Shown: piece after piece, positions 1-6,227 of the stretch
How the letters are laid out: each line of letters opens with the position of its first letter
Position numbering within the stretch: position 1 is the first letter of the stretch
NCBI GenBank assembly: GCA_045633005.1
Contig: JAZQXT010000070.1
Span: forward strand, 1 to 25,253
From: CAG-390 sp045633005
GTDB taxonomy: Bacteria > Bacillota > Clostridia > Oscillospirales > CAG-272
DNA: 25,253 nucleotides
Reading direction: 5' to 3'
Made by a program: the position numbers and the translations under genes
The notes under the pieces: generated by a model
What the model saw: the letters and a program-made list of their open reading frames with translations, nothing else
Database searches by the model: none
What the model was told of the DNA's origin: nothing

Positions 1-237
1 ATTGCTTCGGCAGATGCCGCCGCTATCGAGGAGGAGGTCGGAGACCTGCTCTTTACCGCGGTAAGCCTCGCTCGCAAGCTTGGCGTGAACGCCGAGGAGG
101 CGCTTGGACGCGCGACCGATAAATTCATCGACCGCTTCTCAAGGCTTGAGGCGGAAGCAGAGAAGCAGGGCGCGGATATAAGGGAAATGTCAATGCCCGA
201 ACTCGATGCTATCTGGGATAGAATAAAGCACATCTAA
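1..237 (+). CDS. mazG: MazG nucleoside triphosphate pyrophosphohydrolase, C-terminal part
   Basis: Partial gene cut by the left edge; 78 codons are visible before TAA at 235-237. The visible part has the EEEVGDLLF block followed by a helix (VSLARKLGVNAEEALGRA) and FIDRFSRLE, which is the conserved C-terminal half of MazG-type NTP pyrophosphohydrolases. The Glu/Asp of EEVGD help bind Mg2+ in this family. MazG proteins hydrolyse (d)NTPs to NMP and pyrophosphate and are thought to clean the nucleotide pool. The next genes are rqcP, yabP, yabQ and divIC, so this corresponds to yabN of the B. subtilis yab region, where MazG is fused to a methylase-like domain. Whether that fusion is present here cannot be seen. 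I see no hairpin terminator after the stop; the 117-bp AT-rich gap contains a new promoter. Confidence 0.9.
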   Translation: MASADAAAIEEEVGDLLFTAVSLARKLGVNAEEALGRATDKFIDRFSRLEAEAEKQGADIREMSMPELDAIWDRIKHI

Positions 238-281
238 TTATGAACAAATTGTAAATATATAGGGGATTTGTAAACAAACTA

Positions 282-310
282 TTGACAATAATATAATTTA
301 GATATATACT
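282..310 (+). promoter_or_regulatory. Sigma-A promoter upstream of rqcP
   Basis: A perfect -35 TTGACA (282-287), 17 bp of AT-rich spacer and a -10 TATACT (305-310) lie 44 bp before the rqcP start. The geometry is ideal for the vegetative sigma factor, with a start site expected near 317. It would give rqcP and the genes after it expression independent of mazG. Confidence 0.8.
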
Positions 311-354
311 TAAATTATATTACACAATATACAAAAGTTAAGAAAAAATAAACG

Positions 355-600
355 ATGAGATTAGATAAATTTCTAAAGGTTTCAAGAATAATCAAACGCC
401 GCACGGTAGCCAACGAGGCTTGCGACGGCGGTCACGTAAGCGTAAACGGCAAGATAGCCAAGGCATCCGTTGACGTAAAGGAGGGCGATATCCTCGCCGT
501 CACCTTCGGTCAGCGCACGCTTACCGTGAAAGTGCTTATGGTGAAGGAAACCGTCGGCAAGGATGCCGCGGGCGAACTTTACGAGGTCATAAGCCAATAA
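355..600 (+). CDS. rqcP: RqcP (YabO) S4-domain RNA-binding protein
   Basis: An 81-residue protein that is essentially a single S4 RNA-binding domain: it opens MRLDKFLKVSRIIKRRTVAN and continues with DGGHVSVNGK and VKEGDIL, the classic S4 pattern. Its size and its place between mazG and yabP match B. subtilis YabO, renamed RqcP. That factor works with RqcH on stalled 50S subunits during ribosome-associated quality control, helping to add C-terminal alanine tails. The related Hsp15 family is the alternative, but synteny favours RqcP. The Shine-Dalgarno sequence before ATG 355 is weak (an AAGAAA stretch). The gene has its own sigma-A promoter at 282-310. The stop is followed by 63 bp carrying a sigma-E-like promoter for yabP. 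Confidence 0.9.
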   Translation: MRLDKFLKVSRIIKRRTVANEACDGGHVSVNGKIAKASVDVKEGDILAVTFGQRTLTVKVLMVKETVGKDAAGELYEVISQ

Positions 601-603
601 ACT

Positions 604-633
604 GTCATATCCGACATCGCTTTTGCATATAAT
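604..633 (+). promoter_or_regulatory. Sigma-E-like sporulation promoter upstream of yabP
   Basis: GTCATATC (604-611) and CATATAAT (626-633) are separated by 14 bp. This closely fits the B. subtilis mother-cell sigma-E consensus (roughly TCATATT, 14-15 bp, CATACAAT). It sits 30 bp before yabP, a gene whose B. subtilis homologue is sigma-E controlled. The match is by eye. The AT-rich -10 could also serve sigma-A, but there is no TTGACA-like element at 17 bp. Confidence 0.6.
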
Positions 634-663
634 ATAGAAAGTAACTGCGATGAGGTGTGACGA

Positions 664-945
664 ATGAACAGACAAGCGGAAGGCGCAAAAAACGAGCATT
701 CCTTTTCGGTAAAAATGCGCAAAAACGCCCGCATAAGCGGCGTGAAGCAGGTCGTCAGCTTTGACGATAACAGCGTGCTTCTTCTTACCGAATGTGGCGA
801 GCTTTTGGTTGAGGGGAGTGGGCTCAAGGTTGACGAGCTTAACGTTCAAAGCGGCGAGGTTGCCGTCAGCGGCGAGGTTTCTGCGCTTATATACTCCGAT
901 GATGCTCCGCGCAAAAAGAGGCGCTTTTTCGGCGGCAGGGAATGA
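664..945 (+). CDS. yabP: Sporulation protein YabP
   Basis: 93 residues. The core matches the YabP/YqfC sporulation family: an early beta strand with RISGVKQVVSFDDNSVLL, then TECGELLVEGSGLKV and a closing VSGEVSALIYSD. A basic tail (PRKKRRFFGG) follows. In B. subtilis, YabP and YabQ are mother-cell proteins needed for normal spore cortex formation; the biochemical activity is unknown. Start ATG 664 follows a GAGGTG Shine-Dalgarno with 7-bp spacing. The stop TGA overlaps the yabQ start in an ATGA arrangement at 942-945, so the two are translationally coupled. A sigma-E-like promoter lies just upstream. Confidence 0.85.
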   Translation: MNRQAEGAKNEHSFSVKMRKNARISGVKQVVSFDDNSVLLLTECGELLVEGSGLKVDELNVQSGEVAVSGEVSALIYSDDAPRKKRRFFGGRE

Positions 946-1520
946 CGATACTTGAGATATCGCCCGTAGCCCTCGCGTTTTTGCTTCTTGCCTCGCTTGT
1001 GCACGGAGCGGCGGTTGCTATGCTTTACTGCGCTACGGGCGTTATGCTAAATCTTCAGCGGCTGTGGCGGCTCGACAAAACGCCGCGACCTGCGGAATGC
1101 GCAAGCCTTGCGCGATATAGCAGAGAAGAAGCAACGACGGCATACAAGCTTCTTGTGGGCGCGTGTGACCTATTTATCGTGCTTATCGCGGCGTGCCTTT
1201 TGCTCGTAGTGAATTTTATATTCAACAACGGCGTGTTTCGCCTTTTCACGATACCCGCATCCGCCCTTGGCTTTACGGCGGCAAACGCCGCGCTCGGCGG
1301 CGCGGTACGAATAATCCTTACATATTTAATATTATGTGTAAGAAAGCTCTTGCGGCTCGTTCTCGCGCCTCTTAGGCGGCTTGCGGCGGCAATATGTAAT
1401 ATAATAAGAAGAATATTTGCTCGCATCCGACGCTTCTTGCGTGCGGTGCGCATAAAAAGATATACTAAAATACAGCTTGGCAAGCTATCCGCCGTACAGC
1501 GCGACGGTATGCCCCCATAA
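942..1520 (+). CDS. yabQ: Sporulation protein YabQ
   Basis: 192-residue membrane protein. I see hydrophobic segments at about residues 8-32, 72-95, 100-125 and 122-145, then a strongly basic arginine-rich tail (LRRLAAAICNIIRRIFARIR and onward). Position and topology match YabQ, the cortex-formation membrane protein partnered with YabP. Family sequence conservation is low, so the call leans on synteny: rqcP-yabP-yabQ-divIC is in the same order in B. subtilis. The start overlaps the yabP stop by 4 bp, with no separate ribosome site needed. Only 17 bp separate it from divIC, so divIC is probably co-transcribed. Confidence 0.8.
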   Translation: MTILEISPVALAFLLLASLVHGAAVAMLYCATGVMLNLQRLWRLDKTPRPAECASLARYSREEATTAYKLLVGACDLFIVLIAACLLLVVNFIFNNGVFRLFTIPASALGFTAANAALGGAVRIILTYLILCVRKLLRLVLAPLRRLAAAICNIIRRIFARIRRFLRAVRIKRYTKIQLGKLSAVQRDGMPP

Positions 1521-1537
1521 ACGAAAGGACGGTTAAA

Positions 1538-1861
1538 ATGAGAGAAAACAGAAGCTACTACGATCCAAGCGAGGAGCGCGGTTCTATCGGCAAGGCGGCG
1601 ATCTTTGTAAAGATAGCCCTTATTCTCACTATAGTTATGATACTCGTCATCTCTCTTAATATGCTTTTGCAGTACAGCCGTCTGCTTCAGGAGAAGGAGG
1701 CACTTGAGGCGCAGATATCCGATTGCAAGGAGGATATCGAGGAGCTTGAATATCTTATAGAAGCGCCGATGGACGAGGATTATATCATCCGCATCGCGCG
1801 CCGAAAGCTTGGCTTGGTTCTGCCCGAGGAGACCGTCTACCACACCGACGTGGGTAATTAA
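1538..1861 (+). CDS. divIC: DivIC/FtsB-type septum formation initiator
   Basis: A 107-residue bitopic protein. A short cytoplasmic N-terminus is followed by a membrane segment at about 21-44, a coiled coil at about 45-76 (SRLLQEKEALEAQISDCKED) and a C-terminal block with DEDYIIRIARRKLGLVLPEE, the hallmark of the DivIC/FtsB family (consensus around YIEEIARKKLGLVKPGE). It acts in the divisome with FtsL and DivIB at the septum. Start ATG 1538 has an AAAGGACGG ribosome site. It is the last gene of the yab cluster and is followed at once by the bidirectional terminator at 1863-1907. Confidence 0.9.
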   Translation: MRENRSYYDPSEERGSIGKAAIFVKIALILTIVMILVISLNMLLQYSRLLQEKEALEAQISDCKEDIEELEYLIEAPMDEDYIIRIARRKLGLVLPEETVYHTDVGN

Positions 1862-1862
1862 T

Positions 1863-1907
1863 AAAAAAATGCTGAATGCACGCGTGCATTCATCATTTTT
1901 TTATTTT
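1863..1907. terminator. Bidirectional terminator between divIC and the DUF896 gene
   Basis: A perfect 18-bp palindrome at 1874-1891 (GAATGCACG/CGTGCATTC) is flanked by an A-run at 1863-1869 and a T-run at 1895-1909. It can terminate both converging transcripts. The stop codon of the minus-strand DUF896 gene (1901-1903) lies inside the T-run. Confidence 0.85.
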
Positions 1908-2113
1908 TTGTCTTTTTTTGATTTCAGCGGCGTTTTCGTTCCGTCGGGATTAAGTATCACCGTGGAGTCGAGGGTAGCGGAGAAGGATGCCCTTATCTCC
2001 GCTACGTACTCCTGACGCAGAAGCGCTTGTTCAGCCTTCTCCTCGTCGGTAAGTCCCTCTGCCTTGGATTTTCTCGCAAGGAAATTTATCCGCTCTATTT
2101 TTTCTCTTTCCAT
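1901..2113 (-). CDS. DUF896 family small protein (YnzC-like)
   Basis: 70 residues: N-terminal ERINFLARKSKAEGLTDEEK, then EQALLRQEYVAEIR and a lysine-rich tail. This is the DUF896/YnzC pattern (consensus around INELAKKAKEGLTEEEKAEQ..LRQEYL). These are small helical-hairpin proteins of unclear function, widespread in Firmicutes; B. subtilis YnzC lies in an SOS-related operon. Here the gene starts 2 bp after the pheT stop, so it is the last gene of the pheST operon. That coupling may be incidental. Usual length for the family. Confidence 0.88.
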   Translation of the reverse strand: MEREKIERINFLARKSKAEGLTDEEKAEQALLRQEYVAEIRASFSATLDSTVILNPDGTKTPLKSKKDKK

Positions 2114-2115
2114 AA

Positions 2116-4512
2116 TTAAGAACGCAGGTTGAGTCCAAGCTCCTTCTCAAGAGCCGCAAGGATCTTTGCGGATGCCTTGTCGCAATCGTCCTGCGTCAGC
2201 GTGCGATCAGCGGCGCGCAGAGTAACGCGAATGGATACGCTCTTCTTGCCCTCGCCAAGCTTCTCGCCGCGGTAGATGTCAAACAGACGCACGTCCTCGA
2301 CAAGCTTTCCGCCTGCCTTTGACATAACCGCGAGTGCTGTGCCTACCTCAAGCGACTCGTCGCAAAGGAAGGAGAAATCGCGGCTTACTGCGGGGTACTT
2401 GGGAAGCGGCTTGTACTCGGTCATCTCGGTGGAAGCCGCAAAGAGCGCGGGTACGCAAAGCTCTGCAACGTATACGGGAGCGCCAAAGCCGTAGCCATCG
2501 GCAACGGTGGGGTGTACCTGACCGAGAATACCGAGGTATGCGCCGTCAGCGGCGTATATCTTCGCACAGCGACCGGGATGGAACGAGGGATCGTTGCTTT
2601 CGGCAACGTAGGAGGTCTTAATGCGCGCAACGCCCGCAAGAGCCTCAACGATACCCTTTATGGTGTAGAAATCGCAATTACCGTAAATACCGACGGTGAG
2701 CGAGGACGGCTCGTAGGGAAGCTTGCCCTCCTCGGCGTCGGGAATGTATACCTTCGCCATCTCGTAAAGACGGGCGTTCTCGTTGTTGAAGTTGTTGTTA
2801 CGCGCGAGTATCTCCATCATCGAGGGGAGCGCGGTGGTGCGCATAATGCTCGTGTCCTCGCCAAGAGGGTTGGAGATAACGATGGACTTGCGGCGGCTGT
2901 CGTCAGCGGCAAGACCGAATTTATCGTAATACTTGGGGCTGATAAAGGAGAAGGTCTCTATCTCGGATACGCCCATACCGATAAGGGTAGCTTCAAGCTT
3001 CAGCTCAAAGTTCTGCTCGGCGGTGCGGCAGCCCTCGGTGGTGCGAGCGCAGATAGCGGTGGATTCAACGGTGTTGTAGCCCTTGATCCTTATAACCTCT
3101 TCCGCAAGGTCAGCCATATCCTCAACGTCGGCACGCCACGAGGGAACGGTAACGGTTGAGCCGTTGAGACCAAAGCCGAGGGAGGAAAGGGTGGTCTCCA
3201 TAAACGCGGCGTCAATATCCGTGCCAAGGAAGGTGTTTATCCTTGCGGGGTCAAACTTGACCGTGCGGGCATCTGTCTTACCGGGGTAAACGTCAATGAT
3301 GCCGTCTACTACCTCACCCGCACCAAGAAGCTCTACAAGCTCGCAGGCACGCTCGATAGCGGCAAGGGTGTTCTCGGCGTCAAGTCCCTTCTCAAAACGA
3401 GCGGAGCTTTCCGTGCGCATGCCCTGCTTCTTTGCGGTAACTCTTACGGATGCACCGTCAAAGTTTGCGCTTTCAAAAACTACGGTAGACGTGGTATCGG
3501 TGATCTCGCTGTTCTCGCCGCCCATAACGCCCGCAAGGGCAACAGCCTTCTTGTCGTCGGCTATAACGAGTGCGGCGGAGTCGAGCGTGTGCTCCTTGCT
3601 GTCAAGGGAGCGGAACGCTTCGCCCTCGGATGCAAGGCGTACGGTGATCGCAGAGCCGTCAAGGCACTTGTAATCAAATGCGTGCATGGGCTGACCGTAT
3701 TCAAGCATTACGTAGTTGGTAATGTCAACGATGTTGTTTATGGGACGAACGCCCGATGCGCGAAGTCTTGCGCGGAGCCAAAGCGGCGAGGGGGCGATCT
3801 TAACGTTCTTTACGACTCTTGCGGTATAGCGGGGGCAAAGCACGGGAGCGTTGTTCGTAACGGAAAGATAGTTTTCTATCTTGTCGCCGTCAGCGGCGCC
3901 CTTGACTACGGGAGTGTGGAGGTTGAGCGTGCGGTCAAAGCTTACAGCCGCTTCTCTTGCAAGACCTATAACGGAGAGACAGTCGGGGCGGTTGGGAGTT
4001 ATCTCAAACTCAACGGCGGTGTCGGAAAGGAGAAGCACCTCGCGGATGTCCTTACCGATGGAGTCGGCAAATTCCTCGCCGAGAATGAGAATGCCGTTGT
4101 TGTCAGCGCCGGGCATATCGTGCTCGGTAAGTCCAAGCTCGCCAATGGAGCAGAGCATACCCTCGGATGCAACGCCGCGGAGCTTGCCCGCCTTTATGGT
4201 AACGTCACCGGGGAGATGCGCGGTAGCTACCGCAACGGGAACTATAGCCCCCTCGAAAACGTTGGGCGCGCCCGTAACTATCTGAAGTTCAGCACCCTTT
4301 GCAACGTCAAGCATACATATCTGAAGGTGGTCGCTGTTTTCGTGCTTGGTTATTTTCGTGATGCGTCCAACGAGGACGTTTTCAATATCAGCGCCAAGAA
4401 TTTCGAAGCCCTCGACCTTGGAGCCCGTGTCTGTCATTCTGTCGGAAAATTCCTTGGCGGTGAAGCCGTCGGTGTTTATAAATTCAGACAGCCATTCAAG
4501 AGAAAGTATCAT
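2116..4512 (-). CDS. pheT: Phenylalanyl-tRNA synthetase beta subunit
   Basis: 798 residues, normal length for bacterial PheT. The N-terminus (MILSLEWLSEFINT) leads into an OB-fold tRNA-binding domain (about 40-150, with VLVGRITKITKHENSDHLQI). The B3/B4 editing region contains EFEITPNRPDCLSVIGLARE and SSARFEKGLD. The B5 and catalytic-like domains follow, and a C-terminal anticodon-binding FDX-ACB domain begins near PKYPAVSRDFSF. With PheS it forms the alpha2-beta2 enzyme that charges tRNA-Phe and edits mischarged Tyr. It starts 18 bp after the pheS stop and is under the same T-box. No missing domain or frameshift seen. Confidence 0.97.
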   Translation of the reverse strand: MILSLEWLSEFINTDGFTAKEFSDRMTDTGSKVEGFEILGADIENVLVGRITKITKHENSDHLQICMLDVAKGAELQIVTGAPNVFEGAIVPVAVATAHLPGDVTIKAGKLRGVASEGMLCSIGELGLTEHDMPGADNNGILILGEEFADSIGKDIREVLLLSDTAVEFEITPNRPDCLSVIGLAREAAVSFDRTLNLHTPVVKGAADGDKIENYLSVTNNAPVLCPRYTARVVKNVKIAPSPLWLRARLRASGVRPINNIVDITNYVMLEYGQPMHAFDYKCLDGSAITVRLASEGEAFRSLDSKEHTLDSAALVIADDKKAVALAGVMGGENSEITDTTSTVVFESANFDGASVRVTAKKQGMRTESSARFEKGLDAENTLAAIERACELVELLGAGEVVDGIIDVYPGKTDARTVKFDPARINTFLGTDIDAAFMETTLSSLGFGLNGSTVTVPSWRADVEDMADLAEEVIRIKGYNTVESTAICARTTEGCRTAEQNFELKLEATLIGMGVSEIETFSFISPKYYDKFGLAADDSRRKSIVISNPLGEDTSIMRTTALPSMMEILARNNNFNNENARLYEMAKVYIPDAEEGKLPYEPSSLTVGIYGNCDFYTIKGIVEALAGVARIKTSYVAESNDPSFHPGRCAKIYAADGAYLGILGQVHPTVADGYGFGAPVYVAELCVPALFAASTEMTEYKPLPKYPAVSRDFSFLCDESLEVGTALAVMSKAGGKLVEDVRLFDIYRGEKLGEGKKSVSIRVTLRAADRTLTQDDCDKASAKILAALEKELGLNLRS

Positions 4513-4530
4513 TTCTTCGATCTCCTTTCA

Positions 4531-5553
4531 TCAGAACTGGCTTATGAAACGAATATCGTTTTCATAAAGCAAGCGCATATCGTCAATGTGGTATTTAAGC
4601 ATAGCAATTCTCTCAAGTCCAAGACCGAAAGCAAAGCCCGAATATTCCTCGGGGTCGGTGCCACAGCCCGCAAGGACCTTGGGGTGAACCATACCTGCAC
4701 CGAGGATCTCTATCCAACCCTCGCCCTTGCAAAGACGGCAACCCTTGCCGCCGCAAGCGAAGCAGGAAACGTCAACCTCGGCAGAAGGCTCGGTAAAGGG
4801 GAAGTGGTGGGGACGGAAGCGGATCTTCGTTTCCTCGCCAAAGAGGTTCTTTGCGAAAAGCTCAAGCGTACCCTTAAGGTCTCCCATGGTGATGCCGCGG
4901 TCAACTACAAGACCCTCAAGCTGATGGAAAAGGGGAGAGTGCGTTGCGTCAACGTCATCGGAGCGGTAAACGCGACCGGGGGAGATTATGCGGATCGGGG
5001 GCTTCTGCTTTTCCATAACGCGCACCTGAACGGGCGAGGTCTGGGAGCGGAGCAGAATGTTCTCGGTAATGTAGAAGGTGTCCTGCGTGTCGCGCGCGGG
5101 ATGATTTTCGGGGATGTTAAGAGCTTGGAAGTTGTAGTAATCATACTCGACCTCAGGACCCTCTGCGATGGAGTAGCCAAGACCGAGGAAGATCTCCTCA
5201 AGTCTGCGGCGCACAACGGTCAGGGGGTGCAGGTGTCCTACGGGGAAGGTCTCGGCGGGTGCCGTAACGTCGATCTTCTCCTTGGCAAGCTTGCTTGCAA
5301 GTTCAGCCGCCTTTGCTTTCTCGGCGAATGCCGCGATAGCCGCCTCTATCTCGACGCGCACGTCGTTTGCCATCTGACCTATAACGGGTCTTTCCTCGGC
5401 GGAAAGCTGTCCCATGCCGCGAAGCACGGCGGTAAGCTCGCCCTTTTTACCGAGGTAACGCACCTTTATCTGCTCAGGCTGCGCGTCGGGCGCATCAAGA
5501 GCCGCGAGTGCGTCGGAACGGATCTTTTGCAAAAGTTCTTTCATCGTACTCAT
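4531..5553 (-). CDS. pheS: Phenylalanyl-tRNA synthetase alpha subunit
   Basis: 340 residues, the usual PheS length. An N-terminal coiled-coil tRNA-binding arm (1-90) is followed by the class II catalytic core: HPLTVVRRRLEEIFLGLGY, the motif 2 region FRPHHFPFTEPSAEVDV, and motif 3 with FAFGLGLERIAMLKY. A four-cysteine cluster (CFACGGKGCRLC) between motifs 2 and 3 is probably a zinc knuckle, common in Firmicute PheS. It catalyses ATP-dependent attachment of Phe to tRNA-Phe together with PheT. ATG 5553 has an AAAGG ribosome site about 10 bp upstream; a second in-frame ATG lies at 5544. Expression is controlled by the T-box directly upstream. Confidence 0.97.
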   Translation of the reverse strand: MSTMKELLQKIRSDALAALDAPDAQPEQIKVRYLGKKGELTAVLRGMGQLSAEERPVIGQMANDVRVEIEAAIAAFAEKAKAAELASKLAKEKIDVTAPAETFPVGHLHPLTVVRRRLEEIFLGLGYSIAEGPEVEYDYYNFQALNIPENHPARDTQDTFYITENILLRSQTSPVQVRVMEKQKPPIRIISPGRVYRSDDVDATHSPLFHQLEGLVVDRGITMGDLKGTLELFAKNLFGEETKIRFRPHHFPFTEPSAEVDVSCFACGGKGCRLCKGEGWIEILGAGMVHPKVLAGCGTDPEEYSGFAFGLGLERIAMLKYHIDDMRLLYENDIRFISQF

Positions 5554-5595
5554 TTTTCTTTACCTTTCAGTAATTTTATCTAAAATTTTATAAAC

Positions 5596-5632
5596 AAAAA
5601 AATAAAACCCCATCCTGCATACATCAGGACGG
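5596..5632 (-). terminator. Regulated terminator of the pheST T-box leader
   Basis: On the minus strand CCGTCCTG (5625-5632) pairs with CAGGATGG (5610-5617) around a 7-nt loop, with one G-U pair, followed by a T-rich run. It is the intrinsic terminator that competes with the T-box antiterminator. Confidence 0.88.
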
Positions 5633-5843
5633 AGCTATCCCCGCGGTACCACCCGAATTTTCGGCATTGAGCCAACACTCTTGCGGCGGATAACGGCGAC
5701 CATCCGTATTCGGCTACAAGCGTAAGCCTTTACCGAATCTGCTCCGAAGCGAAACGCCGCTGTTTCTTCTCGCAGTCGCTTTCAGCCGTGGCGACCTCTC
5801 TGTGCCGAGTTTTGAAACGGGCAAACTTCATCATTGCATTTAC
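5606..5843 (-). promoter_or_regulatory. T-box riboswitch controlling pheS-pheT
   Basis: Reading the minus strand, the leader contains the core T-box GGGTGGTACCGCGG (5641-5654 on the plus strand, reversed), which binds the free CCA end of uncharged tRNA. A terminator follows immediately (5596-5632). Upstream, a long Stem I can be folded: GAAG/CTTC at the base, then GCC/GGC, GTTTC/GAAAC, CTCG/CGAG and GGTCGC/GCGACT. The internal loop between the first two helices contains GTTTCG, placing a Phe codon UUC at 5751-5753 (minus strand) as the likely specifier. This matches the downstream Phe synthetase genes. Uncharged tRNA-Phe would stabilise the antiterminator and switch on pheST. The fold was drawn by hand. 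Confidence 0.93.
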
Positions 5844-5849
5844 CTGAAA

Positions 5850-5878
5850 ATTATAACACAAAAAAATATAATTTACAA
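5850..5878 (-). promoter_or_regulatory. Sigma-A promoter of the T-box-pheST operon
   Basis: On the minus strand TTGTAA (5878-5873), a 17-bp spacer and TATAAT (5855-5850). The expected start near 5843 falls just before the T-box Stem I. Confidence 0.75.
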
Positions 5879-5890
5879 TACTTTTTAAAG

Positions 5891-5919
5891 AAAAAACCTC
5901 TCAAAACGAGAGGTTTTTT
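5891..5919. terminator. Terminator after the gltX-metG-DUF1294 operon
   Basis: AAAAAACCTCTC, a 5-nt loop, GAGAGGTTTTTT: a hairpin with A/T runs on both flanks. It lies 10 bp downstream of the DUF1294 stop codon on the minus strand and insulates the pheST promoter from read-through. Confidence 0.88.
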
Positions 5920-5929
5920 ACTTTTTTGA

Positions 5930-6226
5930 TTAAATAACGCCGTTTTTCCACAAGAGGAGTGCGGCTATCGCGGCAAGCTGTAAGAAAATTATCACGGGGA
6001 TCCCTATCATAAATTTCTTGTGTTGCGTCTTATGCCTTATTACCTTCATGGTCAGGTACATGAACACCGAGCCGCCGAGCGCCGAGATTATGAGCAGCGT
6101 TCTTTCGGGCGTGCGGTGCTTGGGGCGTTTTTTCGCCGCCCACTTGTCGTAAACGGTCACGAAGAGCGCGACTAACGATATTGCTGCAAAGTAGATAAGG
6201 CAAACGGGCAGGACGTATTTTTCCAT
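5930..6226 (-). CDS. DUF1294 family small membrane protein
   Basis: 98 residues from ATG 6226, beginning MEKYVLPVCLIYFAAISL. A longer reading frame extends upstream but overlaps metG antiparallel to its coding sense, so the ATG directly after metG is the better start. The family pattern is clear: a first membrane segment (about 6-26), then YDKWAAKKRPKHRTPERTLL, LGGS, and MKVIRHKTQHKKFMIGIP, followed by a last membrane segment (about 72-92). DUF1294 proteins are small inner-membrane proteins of unknown function. The start codon comes 1 bp after the metG stop, so translation is probably coupled. It is the last gene before the terminator at 5891-5919. Confidence 0.88.
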   Translation of the reverse strand: MEKYVLPVCLIYFAAISLVALFVTVYDKWAAKKRPKHRTPERTLLIISALGGSVFMYLTMKVIRHKTQHKKFMIGIPVIIFLQLAAIAALLLWKNGVI

Positions 6227-6227
6227 A

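Noticed and set aside
382..849. A 155-codon minus-strand frame across rqcP and yabP
   Set aside because: Antisense to syntenic, recognisable genes, without a ribosome site or motif.
3589..5583. A 664-codon open frame on the plus strand opposite pheT and pheS
   Set aside because: It is antisense to two well-recognised synthetase genes. Its openness follows from their codon bias; it has no family motif and would cross the pheST junction.
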